NCBI GenBank assembly: GCA_902729315.2
Contig: LR746273.1
Span: 6,902,501-6,966,500, forward strand
DNA length: 64,000 bases
DNA from: Spirodela intermedia
Lineage: Eukaryota > Streptophyta > Magnoliopsida > Alismatales > Araceae
Direction: 5' to 3'
The notes under the pieces are model-generated. The model had not been told where the DNA came from. It was given only the letters and a program-made list of their open reading frames with translations, and ran no database searches. Below, in pieces: positions 36,885 to 48,302 of the stretch; positions within the stretch are counted from its first letter, which is position 1; each line of letters begins with the position of its first letter. Position numbers and translations under genes: made by a program.

Positions 36885-37194
36885 ATGTGAAAGACAGTAC
36901 AAGGTTAAGGGAAAGTGTAAGGAAAATATATTAGCCAAGTATCTGATCTAACTAGAAAACTATTTGTTGAGCTGAAGATACCATGTGTTAAATGTTGCCA
37001 TATCATCATGAGAAACTATCATTCTTACGCATTTTTTAATGATCAAACAAGGGATTTGATGTATCAGGAAATCAAATACATGACAGAGAAAAAGAAGAGA
37101 AACCTTCCGACGACACTGGTGAAATACATAGAGAAGGTAAAGAATCCATATAACATCTACCCATCTTGGCCAGCTATGCAATGGAAGTAATATT
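36885..37194. other. Intergenic, nothing recognised
   Basis: A 60-codon plus ORF at 37008-37190 is lysine-rich and matches nothing known to me. There are no splice or repeat landmarks. Confidence 0.4.
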
Positions 37195-37480
37195 CCTGGA
37201 AGCGTCAGTCCTCAGGAAACCTGTCAGGAAAAGTGATTTTTTATTTAGATTCAAGAAACGGTGGCCAAGGTTCCCACCCCCCGCTTCGATCTCCACAACA
37301 ATGTCAACTTTTGGTTCACCGTAAGATTGAGTTCTGACGGCCGTGATGTTTCTAAAATCATCACGAGCATGGGCACGGCATTCATACCCACGCTCTAGTT
37401 GAGGCCTCTCCTTGATTCCATGCGTCATTGTGCAAACGCGTCTCAATCCATGGCCTGTTGTCCAAACAAACTAGTGCGGT
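37195..37480 (+). pseudogene. Malectin-like exon 2 fragment
   Basis: On the plus strand, pieces RFDLHNNVNFWFTVRLSSDG, VSKIITS, TAFIPTL and RPLLDSMRHCANASQS can be read by shifting frames. They correspond to [17 protein letters not shown] through NASQS of the intact gene's exon 2. No full exon remains, and the proximal half is absent. Confidence 0.75.
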
Positions 37481-38631
37481 TCTACTTGAGAACAATTTAT
37501 CTCCGCTATTTGCTAATCTTTTCTTTTGCCATCTCTGCTTCTTTGCTTTAGATCGTTTTTGAATTCTTAGATTACAAAATATTGTGAAATTATCGAAGGC
37601 GATCCGGTTGGAGAGTCAGAACTGGTCACTGGGGAACTAGGGACGAGAGAAGGGTTCTAGAGTGGGCCTTTAAGCTGTGGAGAATGCCAAGGATGAGAGA
37701 AGAGTTCTAAAGTAGGCTTTTAAGCTGTGGAGAATGCCACATCAGGCAGGTCCACTATGCTTCTCGCCAACAATTTATTTCTTCACTGCTAACCGCCAAA
37801 CCTGTCCACTACACCGCTCATGAACATCGTGGGTAGATGACACATTAGTCGGCGAAGAATGGACGACAGTTTATGGGCACAAGAGCAGTGTGAAAACGCA
37901 GCAGAGCATTCAAGTTTGACAATGAGTTGGACGAAGCCATAAAGTCTTGGCCTATCTTTTTTCTTGGTTGAGTTGGATATTTCCTCGGACGGGGCCCGAC
38001 CTAGAGCATGGGTCAGGGGTTAAGTACAGGCGTAGTCAGGGACTGACTCATAAGTCCAAAGGCCCGACTTTTCTAACCCTCCTGCCCATGGCATCATTGC
38101 CCTGCTTCCCCACTTTTCCTCTCTGTCTGTTGCCATAATACCGCACAGCTTGCCCTTCCAGCTTGTTCTTCAATGAAAAATTCCTGAATGCTTGCTGCAG
38201 TTAGGTTAGTTGGTGTGGTTTACGAGGCAAACGTCTCCCTCAATTTAACTGTCCGACCCTGGATAGCGCCACCTAAAATGCAGGCTATGACATAGCTTCA
38301 TTTGATGGAATTAGAATGGGGAAATTCCCGGTCATAGTCTCATTGAGACTTTTCTTTAGCCTCAACGCCTCACCCACATGGAAGGAGGGTCGCTCAGCAC
38401 GAGAAAGGGGCTCTAACAACTTACTAGTAGAGCAGCCTGCGGACAACAACCCGACGGGCCTGGAATCGGGCGTCGCAACGATCGGTCCATTAGGAGGCGA
38501 ACTGGATACCACAGCTACAGCTGCAGAGACTACTACGGGCTGTTGAAGCCAGAAACCTGCGACTATGGGCTGAAACGGTCGAGAGATAGGAAGATAACCG
38601 AGGCGATTATAAGAAGAATCCAGGCCCGTCT
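37481..38631 (+). repeat. Upstream-module copy with unknown insert
   Basis: Bases about 37540-37780 resemble 48830-49090 (with ATTATGAAATAT-like and GGACGAGAGATGGGTTC-like strings). Bases about 37800-38345 carry the upstream-module landmarks (GACAATGAGT, GACGAAG, GGCCCGACTTTTCTAACCC). Bases about 38350-38625 do not match any other copy in the window; the ORF there (38316-38546) is not recognised. Confidence 0.5.
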
Positions 38632-39730
38632 GCGACTTTATGTATCCTTTCGCTGACGCGTCTCAATCCTTCGCAAATTAAGCAAGCTAGCGGAACCGAA
38701 GATCAATTAAGGTATTGTTAAGCCAATTTATCCGCCTTCGAATTGTGAAACTCAGCACCACCATCTATCCAGTTTCTTTGCCCGGCATTCCACTTTTTTT
38801 CTCCAACTTTCGAGCAGTGGTCTCTTGGAGCACCTTCCTCAATCTGCAGCTCCTACGCCCGCCCGCAAAAATAGTAATCAATTTGACTAATCCTGTAGCG
38901 TTCGCCTCATAGGTTTCGTGATGACCCTTACAACCGCATCTTGTACTAGAGACCTAGTGGAGCATGTACCCAAGCTCCACCACCAAAGATCACGACGTCA
39001 GTGGACTCCACATCATCTCCTCCAGCAACCACACCAACTGTCGAAGTCACCCCACGTCACCACCGCCAAACCCAAGTGAAGGATCCGAATTTCTATTATT
39101 ACTAGGCTTTATTGTGTTTAATTTCCCATTATTCATTTATGTTATGTTGTTATTCTCTCTCTCTCTCCTCTCGAGGCCTATAAATAGGCCTAAGATCTCT
39201 ATGAAACAGCTTGGCTAATCTTTGGTTAAGAATTATCAAACACAAAGACTGTGCCCTAAGGGATCTATGTGACTACTGCCGCCTGTAGCTGCTGCCATTG
39301 TGCGGGTCCCACCCTACCTCGTGATCAACTCTTCCCCTCTCATCGGTGGCCAGACGCTCGATGACATGCTGACGATCTTCCATTGGAGTGCTGGCAGTGC
39401 GTTGCATACATACCTCCCACGGATGTTCGTGCACCAAGTCCCTCTTGTGCAAAACCAAGGGTCCTGCACACCAAGCAGATGTGCCATGGCACCCCACCCT
39501 ACACGCCGGTCTCCAGCCCTCGACATCAATTGTGTGCACCCTACACTACCTCAAACCCTACAAGGGGACGATTTACTCCCTTGACCCCTCCACCAACTAA
39601 CTATGTAGTTGGATCCATGACGAGCTCATCGTCCTCTACTCTACCATCAACATCAACATTGTAGTGTACAAATACTGAATGTCCCCTCTCAATCCCTTCT
39701 AGTGATCGTGTGTTGTGATTTCATCTTGTC

Positions 39731-41480
39731 TGATAAGTCTTCATTATCATAAGTTAATAATTAGTAAATAATATATTTTTAACCTTAACTTATAATAAAT
39801 AGATTTAAATTTATGTTAAATTATGAAAAGTAATTTTTAATTAATTAACATGAATTTTTGACTAATTATGTCATTTTCTATAAATTTATATAATTTTTAT
39901 AGTCTTATTTTTGAGATAAATAAATAAAAATAAATTAAAATAAAAATATAGCAAAAGGAGGGGACCTGTTAGTCAATTAAGGCCTACAAACAAGTCGGAA
40001 GCATAGTCAAGGAGAGCTACAAGTAGAGGTTCGAGCAGCTAGGACTGATGGAGGCATGTGTGCGCCACTCTCCTTCCACATCATCGGTGGCTAGTCAGTT
40101 GTGGAGCAAGGAGTAGTCGTACACGCAAGAGAAAAGAACTCATTACTTGCAGACATGATATTACTATATATTTTCTCAAAACTTTGGCACACAAGCGATA
40201 TAGAATTAAACTAATATCACACCTTTCTACAAAAACTTTGAAGATTTGAATACCTAAACTACCCCTTAGTTATAATAGAGATATACCATGATGACGTCAC
40301 TTGATAAAAATATTAGAGTACTTACTTCAATCTCTCTTATGCAAGTGGACAACTAGTGAGGGTTCAAATCCTCTTAAAACCAAAACTCGTATTTTTATTT
40401 AATTATCATAACTTTCTTATAGATCGTCGATGAAGGATTAATCTACCAAAATCGGTAAATTATTGATGTGAATCTCGTCAACATGATTTGTGAAGCATTG
40501 TTACTAAAATTGATGAACAATTTGTGATAAAAGGATCACAAATCTATTAAGCAAATTATCTTTAATTGATCGATAAATAAGCTATCGCTAGGAAAGAGAC
40601 AATCCACAAGGAGACAAGTCGCCACCTCTTAAGAGCGTATCGGATGCGATGAAAAGCCTCCTCTTATTATGTAAATCTAAAAAATAAAGCTCCCTGACAT
40701 ACACCCCACCTCCATCTAGTTGCTCTTCGTCAAGTGATAGCCGTAAAAGAGTCACAAAGTCACCATTTTTCTATTCTACCAGATGACAGCCATTAGAGAT
40801 AATTGGACAACCTATTTCATTAATCTCTAGAAATTAAAAGAAGATCTAAAGATTGCTCATGTCATTATTGTCCAATAAAAGCTTTCGAGGCCATAGACAT
40901 TATATGACAATCCTACTGAACACTCAAGATTCTGACATATTACCGATGCATAACTATCGCAACGCTAGAACTCTATTTTCTTACTTTTAACTTAATTTTT
41001 ACTTCATTTAAATGATAATTTGTGTGATTTAAACTTACCAAATTATAATTCATTCAATTATAATATTTCCAACTATTATAAATCTTAATTTGATCAATTA
41101 AATCATTTATAATCACTTACACAAAAATCATCAAACAAAACTCTATTTTCATCTAATTGTCATTCGTCGGACGCTAACATCATCTTTACATCTACACCCT
41201 TATTTCTCTTTTTTATGAATTTTAAATATATTTTATTTTTATTTCTTAATATAAAATTCATACAAAATAGTTTTCTTTGAGAAAAATTTTGAAAAATTAC
41301 ATAATATTTTATTACATCTTTGTGATCAACTTAGAAAATTACCATTATTTTTAAAAGTTTTATTAAATTATAATTAATATATTTTTTTAGAAATACTTTT
41401 AAATATCTAAAAATTAATATTTTTTAGTTCTATAAATTTTAAATTTACATAATTTACTATACAACAACTAAGTCACGTCA
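39731..41480 (+). repeat. Solo LTR of the gypsy family, copy 1
   Basis: This starts TGATAAGTCTTC and ends AAGTCACGTCA, matching the LTRs of the element at 21582-31427 in opposite orientation. There is no internal region on either side. It keeps the indel of about 110 bp (about 40240-40350). Flanks TTGTC and CTATC could be a decayed target duplication with two differences. Confidence 0.85.
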
Positions 41481-42300
41481 CTATCTTTCCTCATACGTAT
41501 TTTCATCACCATCAGATTCAGTCATGTCAACTCGAGACTAGCTCGATTGGGCTGCAATTTCCTTGTTTGGAGGCCGACTAAGATTTTGAAACGTGGAGCT
41601 TTGTCTTACCATAGTGACCTGAGACAGTCCTCCCACCCTCGATCAAGGAATGGAACGCTCTTCTCACCTCATCATAGTCGGTTTTTAGAGGTCTAGATCT
41701 GATCGTGTGCGAGTTTTGTGTCTTGTTATTTACCCATTATGTTTCCTACCCCTTTCATCTATGTCAGTAATATTTGATGTAGAACGGGGCGAGAACCACC
41801 TGTACCTGATCAATGAAACTCGAGTCCCATGATGGGGCAGTCGAACCGATCTAATAAGAAGGTTTTGACCCTAGACTCTAGGTCTAACCACGTAACCTAA
41901 GCACAGGCAGGCATACCAATATGTGTGATCATCCCAAGATAACCCGGGGAAACACTCGATGATGGTGAGTGAGAGGCCCTCTCGGTCCACATCCAGATAG
42001 ACAGCAGAACTGTCGTCGTGAAGTAGCCGAGGGCTACAGCTCATGAATTGTGACGAGTCTGGTGCAGCATCGGAAGTCACGATCCGATAACCTATCCTAT
42101 CCTATATACATTCTCCTGAAGGCGGTAGAGACGAGCCGAGAAAACCCTTCGAAAGATAATTAAACTTAAGTAAGAAGGGGTACGGAGCTAACCTTCAGGG
42201 CTACGTAGCCTGACGGGTCGTCTGACGGGTCGTGACGGAGCTGAGATCCGACGAAGGCAGGGACGTCTGGTGAAGAGCGATGCTCAACGTCGACAGTCGG
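41481..42300. other. Composite insertion, non-coding part
   Basis: No recognisable protein. The sequence is moderately GC-rich with no clear repeats apart from TATCC direct repeats near 42094-42107. Confidence 0.4.
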
Positions 42301-43130
42301 TCCTTGTCGAGGGTCACGGAAGTCGTTGTCTTAGGGCATGGCACAATCGGCGTGGGCATGGGCCTGCAGGTGGGCCAAAGGGCACGCTAGCGGGCGTGGG
42401 CCCGCTGGTGGGCCAAAAGGGCACGCTAGCGGGCGCGCACGGCAAGTCGCGCGGCGTGCCCTAGGGCACGCGGGCAGTGGCGCCGGGTGGCCGCGCGGGC
42501 CGCAAGAGCCGGCACGCGGGGCGCACGCGGCGGCGGCGCTCCGGCAGGAAGGCCGAGCGTCTGCGGCGCTTCGGCAGGAATGCCAAGCGTCAGCGGCGCT
42601 TCGGCGGGAATGCCGAGCGTCAGCGGCGCTTCGGCAGGAATGCCGAGCGTCAGCGGCGCTTCGGCGGGAATGCCGAGCGTCAGCGGTTGGGGCGGAAACC
42701 CAACCGTCACCGGAAGGATCGGCCTCTCTGGCGGCGCCGGGAAGCGGAGCAGAGAGGAGACGATCCGGCCGACGATACCAGGGAGGGTTGAGCTCTCCTG
42801 GTCTAAGCGGCGCCGGAAACGGCGCGACGGCGGCGGAGCGTCGGGAAAATCCGGCGGAGTGCTCGGCGACGGCTCGTGGGGAGGAGAAGCGAGCCCCTTT
42901 CGTCACGACTGCGTGACGGGGTTCCAGCAGAGGCGGCGGCGGCTGCAACGGCAACTGCGACCGTTTCGTCCGGTGACGGCGGCGAGCTCCCGGGCGGCAA
43001 TGAGATGGCCGGCGGCGGCAGTGGTCTTAGGCGGCAGCGGGACTTCTCGGGCAGCAGCGTCACGAGGAACGAAGTCCTCGAATGGGGTATCGACGGCCTT
43101 TCTCTTCCTCCTTCCCTCCCTATTCTAGGT
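42300..43130. other. GC-rich block with overlapping long ORFs, probably non-coding
   Basis: ORFs of about 190-215 codons are open on both strands at once here, which is expected of very GC-rich DNA whose tandem repeat is a multiple of three. The predicted proteins are Ala/Arg/Gly-rich with no domain. A longer direct duplication occurs at about 42371-42397 and 42410-42437 (GGTGGGCCAAA, CACGCTAGCGGGCG). It may be part of a non-autonomous LTR element. Confidence 0.5.
42541..42690. repeat. 30-bp tandem repeat, five units
   Basis: Five consecutive 30-bp units start at 42541, 42571, 42601, 42631 and 42661. Each has CGGCAGGAATGCCGAGCGTC-type sequence followed by AGCGGCGCTT. The middle units differ at one or two positions; the first and last differ more. 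Units abut without spacers. The length is a multiple of three, so all frames stay open. Confidence 0.95.
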
Positions 43131-43770
43131 CACGAGGAAGATAACTCACAACGAAATTTCTCTCAAAAAAAATACGGCGCCCTTTGAGGGGGGGGTCCTA
43201 CCTCCCCTTATATGGGGGCCCACAAGTGGGCTAAGGGGAGGTGGCCCACTTGAGACCCTCAAGCTCATAAGCCACAAAGGCTACAAAAGGGGCTTATTGG
43301 GCCTCTTAAAGACAGACCCAATAAGCTCCCCTAAAAGGAGAAAGAGGAGGGCCCTCTTATGGTGCTTAAGTGGGCCTCAAATGAAGACCCAAATAAGCCC
43401 CAAAAGAGGCCCAAAAAAGAAAGACACATAGGTCCCCCCCCCCTTAGGGTTTTAATTGGGCTTCAAAAAAAGACCCAATAAAACTCTAAAGAAAGAGAGA
43501 CAAATAACAACACACACAAATAGAATTGGGCCCGCTAACACACAAATGCAAGGCCCAATAAGTCAACATGAAAATACAAAGAAAGATATGGATGAGCTCA
43601 AGCTCGTCGTCGTTGCGGAGGTGGAATGTCGTTGTCCCAAAGGGTTAGGCCATGTAGTGAAAGTCAGGCTCCTTCGTCTTCGCGCGTCGATCGAGCTGAA
43701 CTCGAACTGCCAATGTCTCCTGAGCTGATAGAGATGGGTCCCACTCACCATCAATATTCATCTTACATCA
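43131..43770. other. Composite insertion right part with recurring GACCCAATAA motifs
   Basis: The motif GACCCAATAA or a close variant recurs near 43313, 43388, 43470 and 43550 (GGCCCAATAA), a pattern often seen in plant LTR 3' parts. Homopolymers include a G run near 43181 and a C run near 43433. No coding region is supported. Confidence 0.5.
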
Positions 43771-45565
43771 AGACCACCAGCAAAGTGGAGGTGACAATAC
43801 GAGTTTGCTAGTGAGAGTCCAAGTGAGATGATATACGTCATCACGCACTTTGCAAAGCTTCTGACACTGCATTCTGTCAATGAATCGCAACAATTGGACA
43901 TCTAATGGATTGGATGGAAAGAAATTGTTGTTTGCGAACTACAACCCTCTTTACTTCAAAGCAGACTGTAAAGATATTGTACATCTTGCTCTTGGCGGAC
44001 ATGGATTTTACAACATCTCTCTCTAAGCCTCAAGCTTGTCCACACACTTGTAATGTTCAATGCTCAAGAGAGTTTTATTGTGCACCACATGAATGACTCA
44101 ACATACTGATGATTGTGACAGTGAGAATTCGGTAAAAAAATTCTCTATTTGCTCTCTTTTAATATGTTGCCTTGCTCATCGTCTGTAAACAATTTGAACA
44201 CAATTGAGTTAAACATCAACAAGAGTTGAATGCACCACCTCTTCAGATTGACACAAACATGCTTACGTGTGCTGAAAGCCTTTCCTCATAAAGTGCAGTG
44301 CTATCGCATCTTACCTCCTCGTAATCCAGTTGTCCTATTCTTTAGTCCAGTCGTCTTATGAGTACTTCAAAAGATTGTTCATAGTGACGAAAAGCTGGGA
44401 GGTGGATCCTTGTTTTCCAAGAGAATATTTTGGGATACAAGTGAGATCCAGCAACAACTGAGATTCTGGGCTTGCAAGGATCATTTCTCTCTAAGGGTGG
44501 TTAATAGATATGAAGATATGTTTGAAGGATCTGCTTCCCGATATTTTGTCACTCTGAACAATCTTTTCATGTCTTCGGTGGTAGAAACTAGTGCACAAAG
44601 CATAGTTACCAAGCTGATGTAAGAGATGCTAAATTGTCATTTTCACTAAATACCTTTGAAATGATGTGTTTAGTGTAGATGAGATAGAATAGTAGACTTC
44701 CTTCCTACAAGAGATTTTTGATTTGTAAGGAACTACTAAGATTCCTCTAGGCTTGAATGATGTAAAAACCTGTTGAAACTCATTCGACTAGCAAAAGTCA
44801 TGATTGATAATATGGTTCATTATTTGGATCATGTAGGAACTTATCATCAAGCAATTCGGATGGAGAAATTCCTTCTTTAATTGGCAAATTGATTGCTCTG
44901 ACAACGCCGTAAGCATTCATTTTCATCATTGTTAGTGTTCCTGAACGAAGAATGAAATGCTTTCTTCAAATTTATACAGCATAATTGACATCAAAATCAT
45001 ACTAAATAAGCTATAAGCAATCAGATCAAGTTTTCTTTCTTCGTTGATTAGTCATGTTTGATGGATTGTAACACTTATGGAACATATCCGTATCAGGGAA
45101 TTGCGATAATAGTTCGATTGAGTTGATACCAGATATTCTGGAAGAGTTACCATTTCTTCAATTCATGTAAGTTTCCTTGTAAACCTTTGGACTCATATGT
45201 ATTGAATTAAAAGTTGAATTTACTAGGGCTCCAGCCTAATTTCTATTGGTTCGAATGTGGGTTTTACTTGTGTACATAACCATGATTTGTGCCATATTTA
45301 ACTCAACTAGGTTAAGATGGACAGGCCTAGGTCATACCTAAGACTTTTAAGCAATGGCCCAAACTAAAGAGCTATTTACCAATTATAGAGCATACTTTGA
45401 AAAGGGAGATGACCTGGAAATGCTGAGTTGGTCAGACCCCAAATTGAGTGGGCCATCTTTTGCCCTTCCTAACAAGAAGAAAATGGCCTGAAGGAACAAG
45501 TGAAGGCTTCCTAAAAACATCCGTCATTTGAAATGGCTTGTTAATTTTTTACCTATGATGACGGT

Positions 45566-47188
45566 TGATAAGTCTTCATTATCATAAGTTAATAATTAGT
45601 AAATAATATAGTTTTAGCCTTAACTCATGATAAATAGACTTATATTTATGTTAAAGTGTGAAAAGTGGTTTTCAGTTGATTAATGTGAATTTTTGGGTAA
45701 TTATATGATTTTATACAAATTTTACAATCTTACTTTTGAGATAAATAAAGAACAAGAAATAGAAATAAAAATATTACAAAATGGGGGGACCCACCAGTCA
45801 GTCGGGCCGAATCAGAAGCTCAGTCGGGGAGTAGCCACGAGTAGGGGCTTGAGCAGCTTGAACCGATAGGGGCACGTGTGCGCCACTCCCCTTCCACGTC
45901 ACCGGTGGCCAGCCGGCTGTGGGGCAAGGAGTGGTCATACACGCGAGAGAAGGGACTTTGCTTACAAAGCTAACATTACTATATATTCGTCCGAAAAATC
46001 GGCACACAACCGATGTGGGACTAAACCCGCGTCACACCTTCCTCAGAAGAGGCGAGCGACCAACGCGGGTTCGAGTCCTTCTAGAGTCAAAAGTCATATA
46101 TTTTTATCTAATTATCATGACTTTCTTGCAGATCGCCGGTGAAGGATTAAGCAACGAGAATCGATGGATCATCGGCGAAAATCTCGTCAATGCGATTCGT
46201 GGAGCATTACTACTAAAATTGCTGAAGGATTCGCGATAAAAGGATCGTGAATCTATCGAGTAAATCATCTCCGATTGATCGACGAACAAGTCGTCGTCGA
46301 GAAGAGGACGATCCACTGAGAGACAAGTCGCCACCTCCTAAGAGCGTACCGGATGCGATGAAGAGCCTCCTCTTACTGTGCGGACTTGAGGATAAAGCTC
46401 CCTGACACGCACCCCACCTCCATCCAGCTCCTCTCCGTCGGGTGACAACTACTAGAGAGCTGCAAAGTCGCCGTTTTTCTGCTCCGTCGAGTGACAGCCA
46501 CCAGAGACGATTCGACAACTCATTTCATTAATCTCTAGACTTCGCAAGGAGATCTAGAGATTGCCCACGTCGTCTTTGTCCAAGGAGAGCCTTTGAGGTC
46601 ATAGACATTATACGACGATCCTCCCAAACGCTCAAGATTCCGGTGCATCGCTGACGCATCGCCGTCATGACACCAGAACTCTGTTTTCCTGCTTTCAACT
46701 TACTTTACGCTTCATTTAGTGATAATCTTTGTGATTTTAATTTACCAAAATATACTTTGTTCTATTATAATTCTTCTGACTTTTATAGATCTTAATTTGA
46801 TTAATTAAATCATCTGTAATCGCTTACGCAAGAATCGCCAAGCGGAACTCTATTTTCACTTGATTTGCATTTGCCGGGGCACTGACGTCATCCTGACGTC
46901 CGCACCCTTATTTCCCTTTTTCGTGATTTTTAAATATATTTTCTTTTCATTTCCTAGTATAAAATTCATAGAAAATCGTATTCATTGAGAAAAATTCTGA
47001 ATAATTACCAGATATTATACTATATCCCTGTGATCGACTTGGAAAATTACCGCTATTTTTGGAAGTTTTATGAAATTATAATTGATATATTTATTCAAAA
47101 ATACTTCTAAATATCTAAAAATTCATATTTTCTAGTTTTATAAATTTTAGATTTGTATGATTTAATATACAACGACTGAGTCACGTCA
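45566..47188 (+). repeat. Solo LTR of the gypsy family, copy 2, with target duplication
   Basis: The 1623-bp LTR starts TGATAAGTCTTC and ends GAGTCACGTCA. It is flanked by ACGGT (45561-45565) and ACGAT (47189-47193), a five-base duplication with one change. It lacks the indel of about 110 bp. A GGTTCGAGTCC sequence is at 46068-46078. It sits inside the downstream module of the split pseudogene. Confidence 0.9.
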
Positions 47189-48302
47189 ACGATTTGAGTG
47201 TTGGTTATTCAATTGCAAAAATGAGCCAATTGGCTTATATTATTAAAAAGCAAAGTTAACATTAGGTTGACATCAGTTCAGGCTTAGTCAATCATTTTTC
47301 AAGGTAATGATGGAGAATCAGGATAAAGTATCCTAGTATACTCAAAATTCAGTAGAAATCAGAGTTCCTTTGGAGTTTTCTCTATGTTAGTAAAATCAAC
47401 ACAATTATATTTCAGTTTCCAAGTTGACAAGAATTGTAGATAAAAAGAAGATTGAACATGACTCAGAACCATTTCAATTGAACTTGTCACTATGTATATT
47501 CAAGGTAAACATGTATATGATGCACATTGTGTTCACTTTGGGATCTTAAATTGTTTTGATCACTGTAAAGTGGATTTAAAGGAAAATACAACCAAGGAAA
47601 ATACATTCAAGAATAAGATGCCCCAAATAAATTTTAAAATGGTAAAATATTTTCTTCATATATGTTATACCAAAATAAAACTCGTTAGAAAGATACTTTA
47701 AATAACAGGATACAACAAGTGACAATTAGAATTAGAAGATTTCACTTTCTTATAATTTTTTTAATATTAACTATGATTTTGTGCTACGAGAGTTCAGGCA
47801 TTCAGGTGAAAGTAGATGACTCGATCACTAGCTATAAGTGACTTTTCAATGGTCCATAATACAAAGTATGGACAGTAGACTTTGGCCAACATTAAAAAGT
47901 GGTAAAAGAAGAAGAAATGAGGAGAGTGAGAGCCACAATGTCTACATACACCCTTTGAGAATCTCACACAAGATAACAAGAAAGAAGAACATCCTAAGGA
48001 AGAGAGATTCAATTTCTAATCAAGCATTCCAAATCCTCTGCACAAGAACCACATCTGCAGCAACAAACAAAGGATTCTTTGCCTATCAAATCCTTTGAAT
48101 GAAACCTGCAAGGACTGACAGTCGTTCACATTTGATACATAATTAGAAAGGTAACTTATACTTTGAGCTGCCTAGAATTTTAAACGTAGAAGAGATTAGT
48201 GGTTTGATACTCTAATTTTTTTGACTTAGCGCCCGGAATCTTGAAGGGATTAGTGGGGCGCTAATCCGGATAGACGAGGGTTTCAGTATGAAACACCTAA
48301 CC
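47189..48302. other. Downstream-module remainder, no gene
   Basis: AT-rich. About 47840-48180 resembles 17440-18000 and 60480-60900 (the segments with CTACATACACCCTTTGA and the AATTTCTAATCAAGCATTC string). About 48210-48290 resembles 60930-61030. No coding signal. Confidence 0.55.

Larger units (their letters stand above)
38955..43770. mobile_element. Composite insertion with AGACC target duplication
   Basis: AGACC at 38950-38954 is repeated at 43771-43775, and exon 3 of the host pseudogene is collinear across the two sites, so this 4816-bp block was inserted there. Inner ends are TAGTGG and TACATCA, close to a TG...CA pair with one change. A solo gypsy LTR (39731-41480) is nested inside. 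The rest is GC-rich with no recognisable retroelement domain. A TATAAATAGG box lies at about 39178. It may be a non-autonomous LTR element. Confidence 0.65.
38632..45166 (+). pseudogene. Malectin-like receptor kinase pseudogene split by a 4.8-kb insertion
   Basis: The tail of exon 2 is at 38632-38711 (ADASQSFAN, donor GTATTG). Exon 3 starts at 38913 (FRDDPYNRIL-like), is broken at 38954, and resumes at 43776-44120 (GEMIYVITHFAKLLTLHS-like in shifted frames). Exon 4 is about 44350-44494, and LRR exons are 44837-44908 and 45097-45166. Many stops and shifts are seen. After 45166 the sequence passes straight into the downstream module, so membrane and kinase exons are missing. Confidence 0.85.

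Noticed and set aside
42541-42690. CRISPR-like array
   Set aside because: The repeat units abut with no spacers and the genome is eukaryotic; it is a minisatellite.
42331-43128. Long ORFs of 190-215 codons on both strands
   Set aside because: All frames are open because the DNA is very GC-rich and the tandem repeat is a multiple of three; no domain or start context supports a protein.
46060-46080. tRNA gene
   Set aside because: Only a B-box-like string is present; no acceptor stem, anticodon arm or correctly spaced A box could be drawn.
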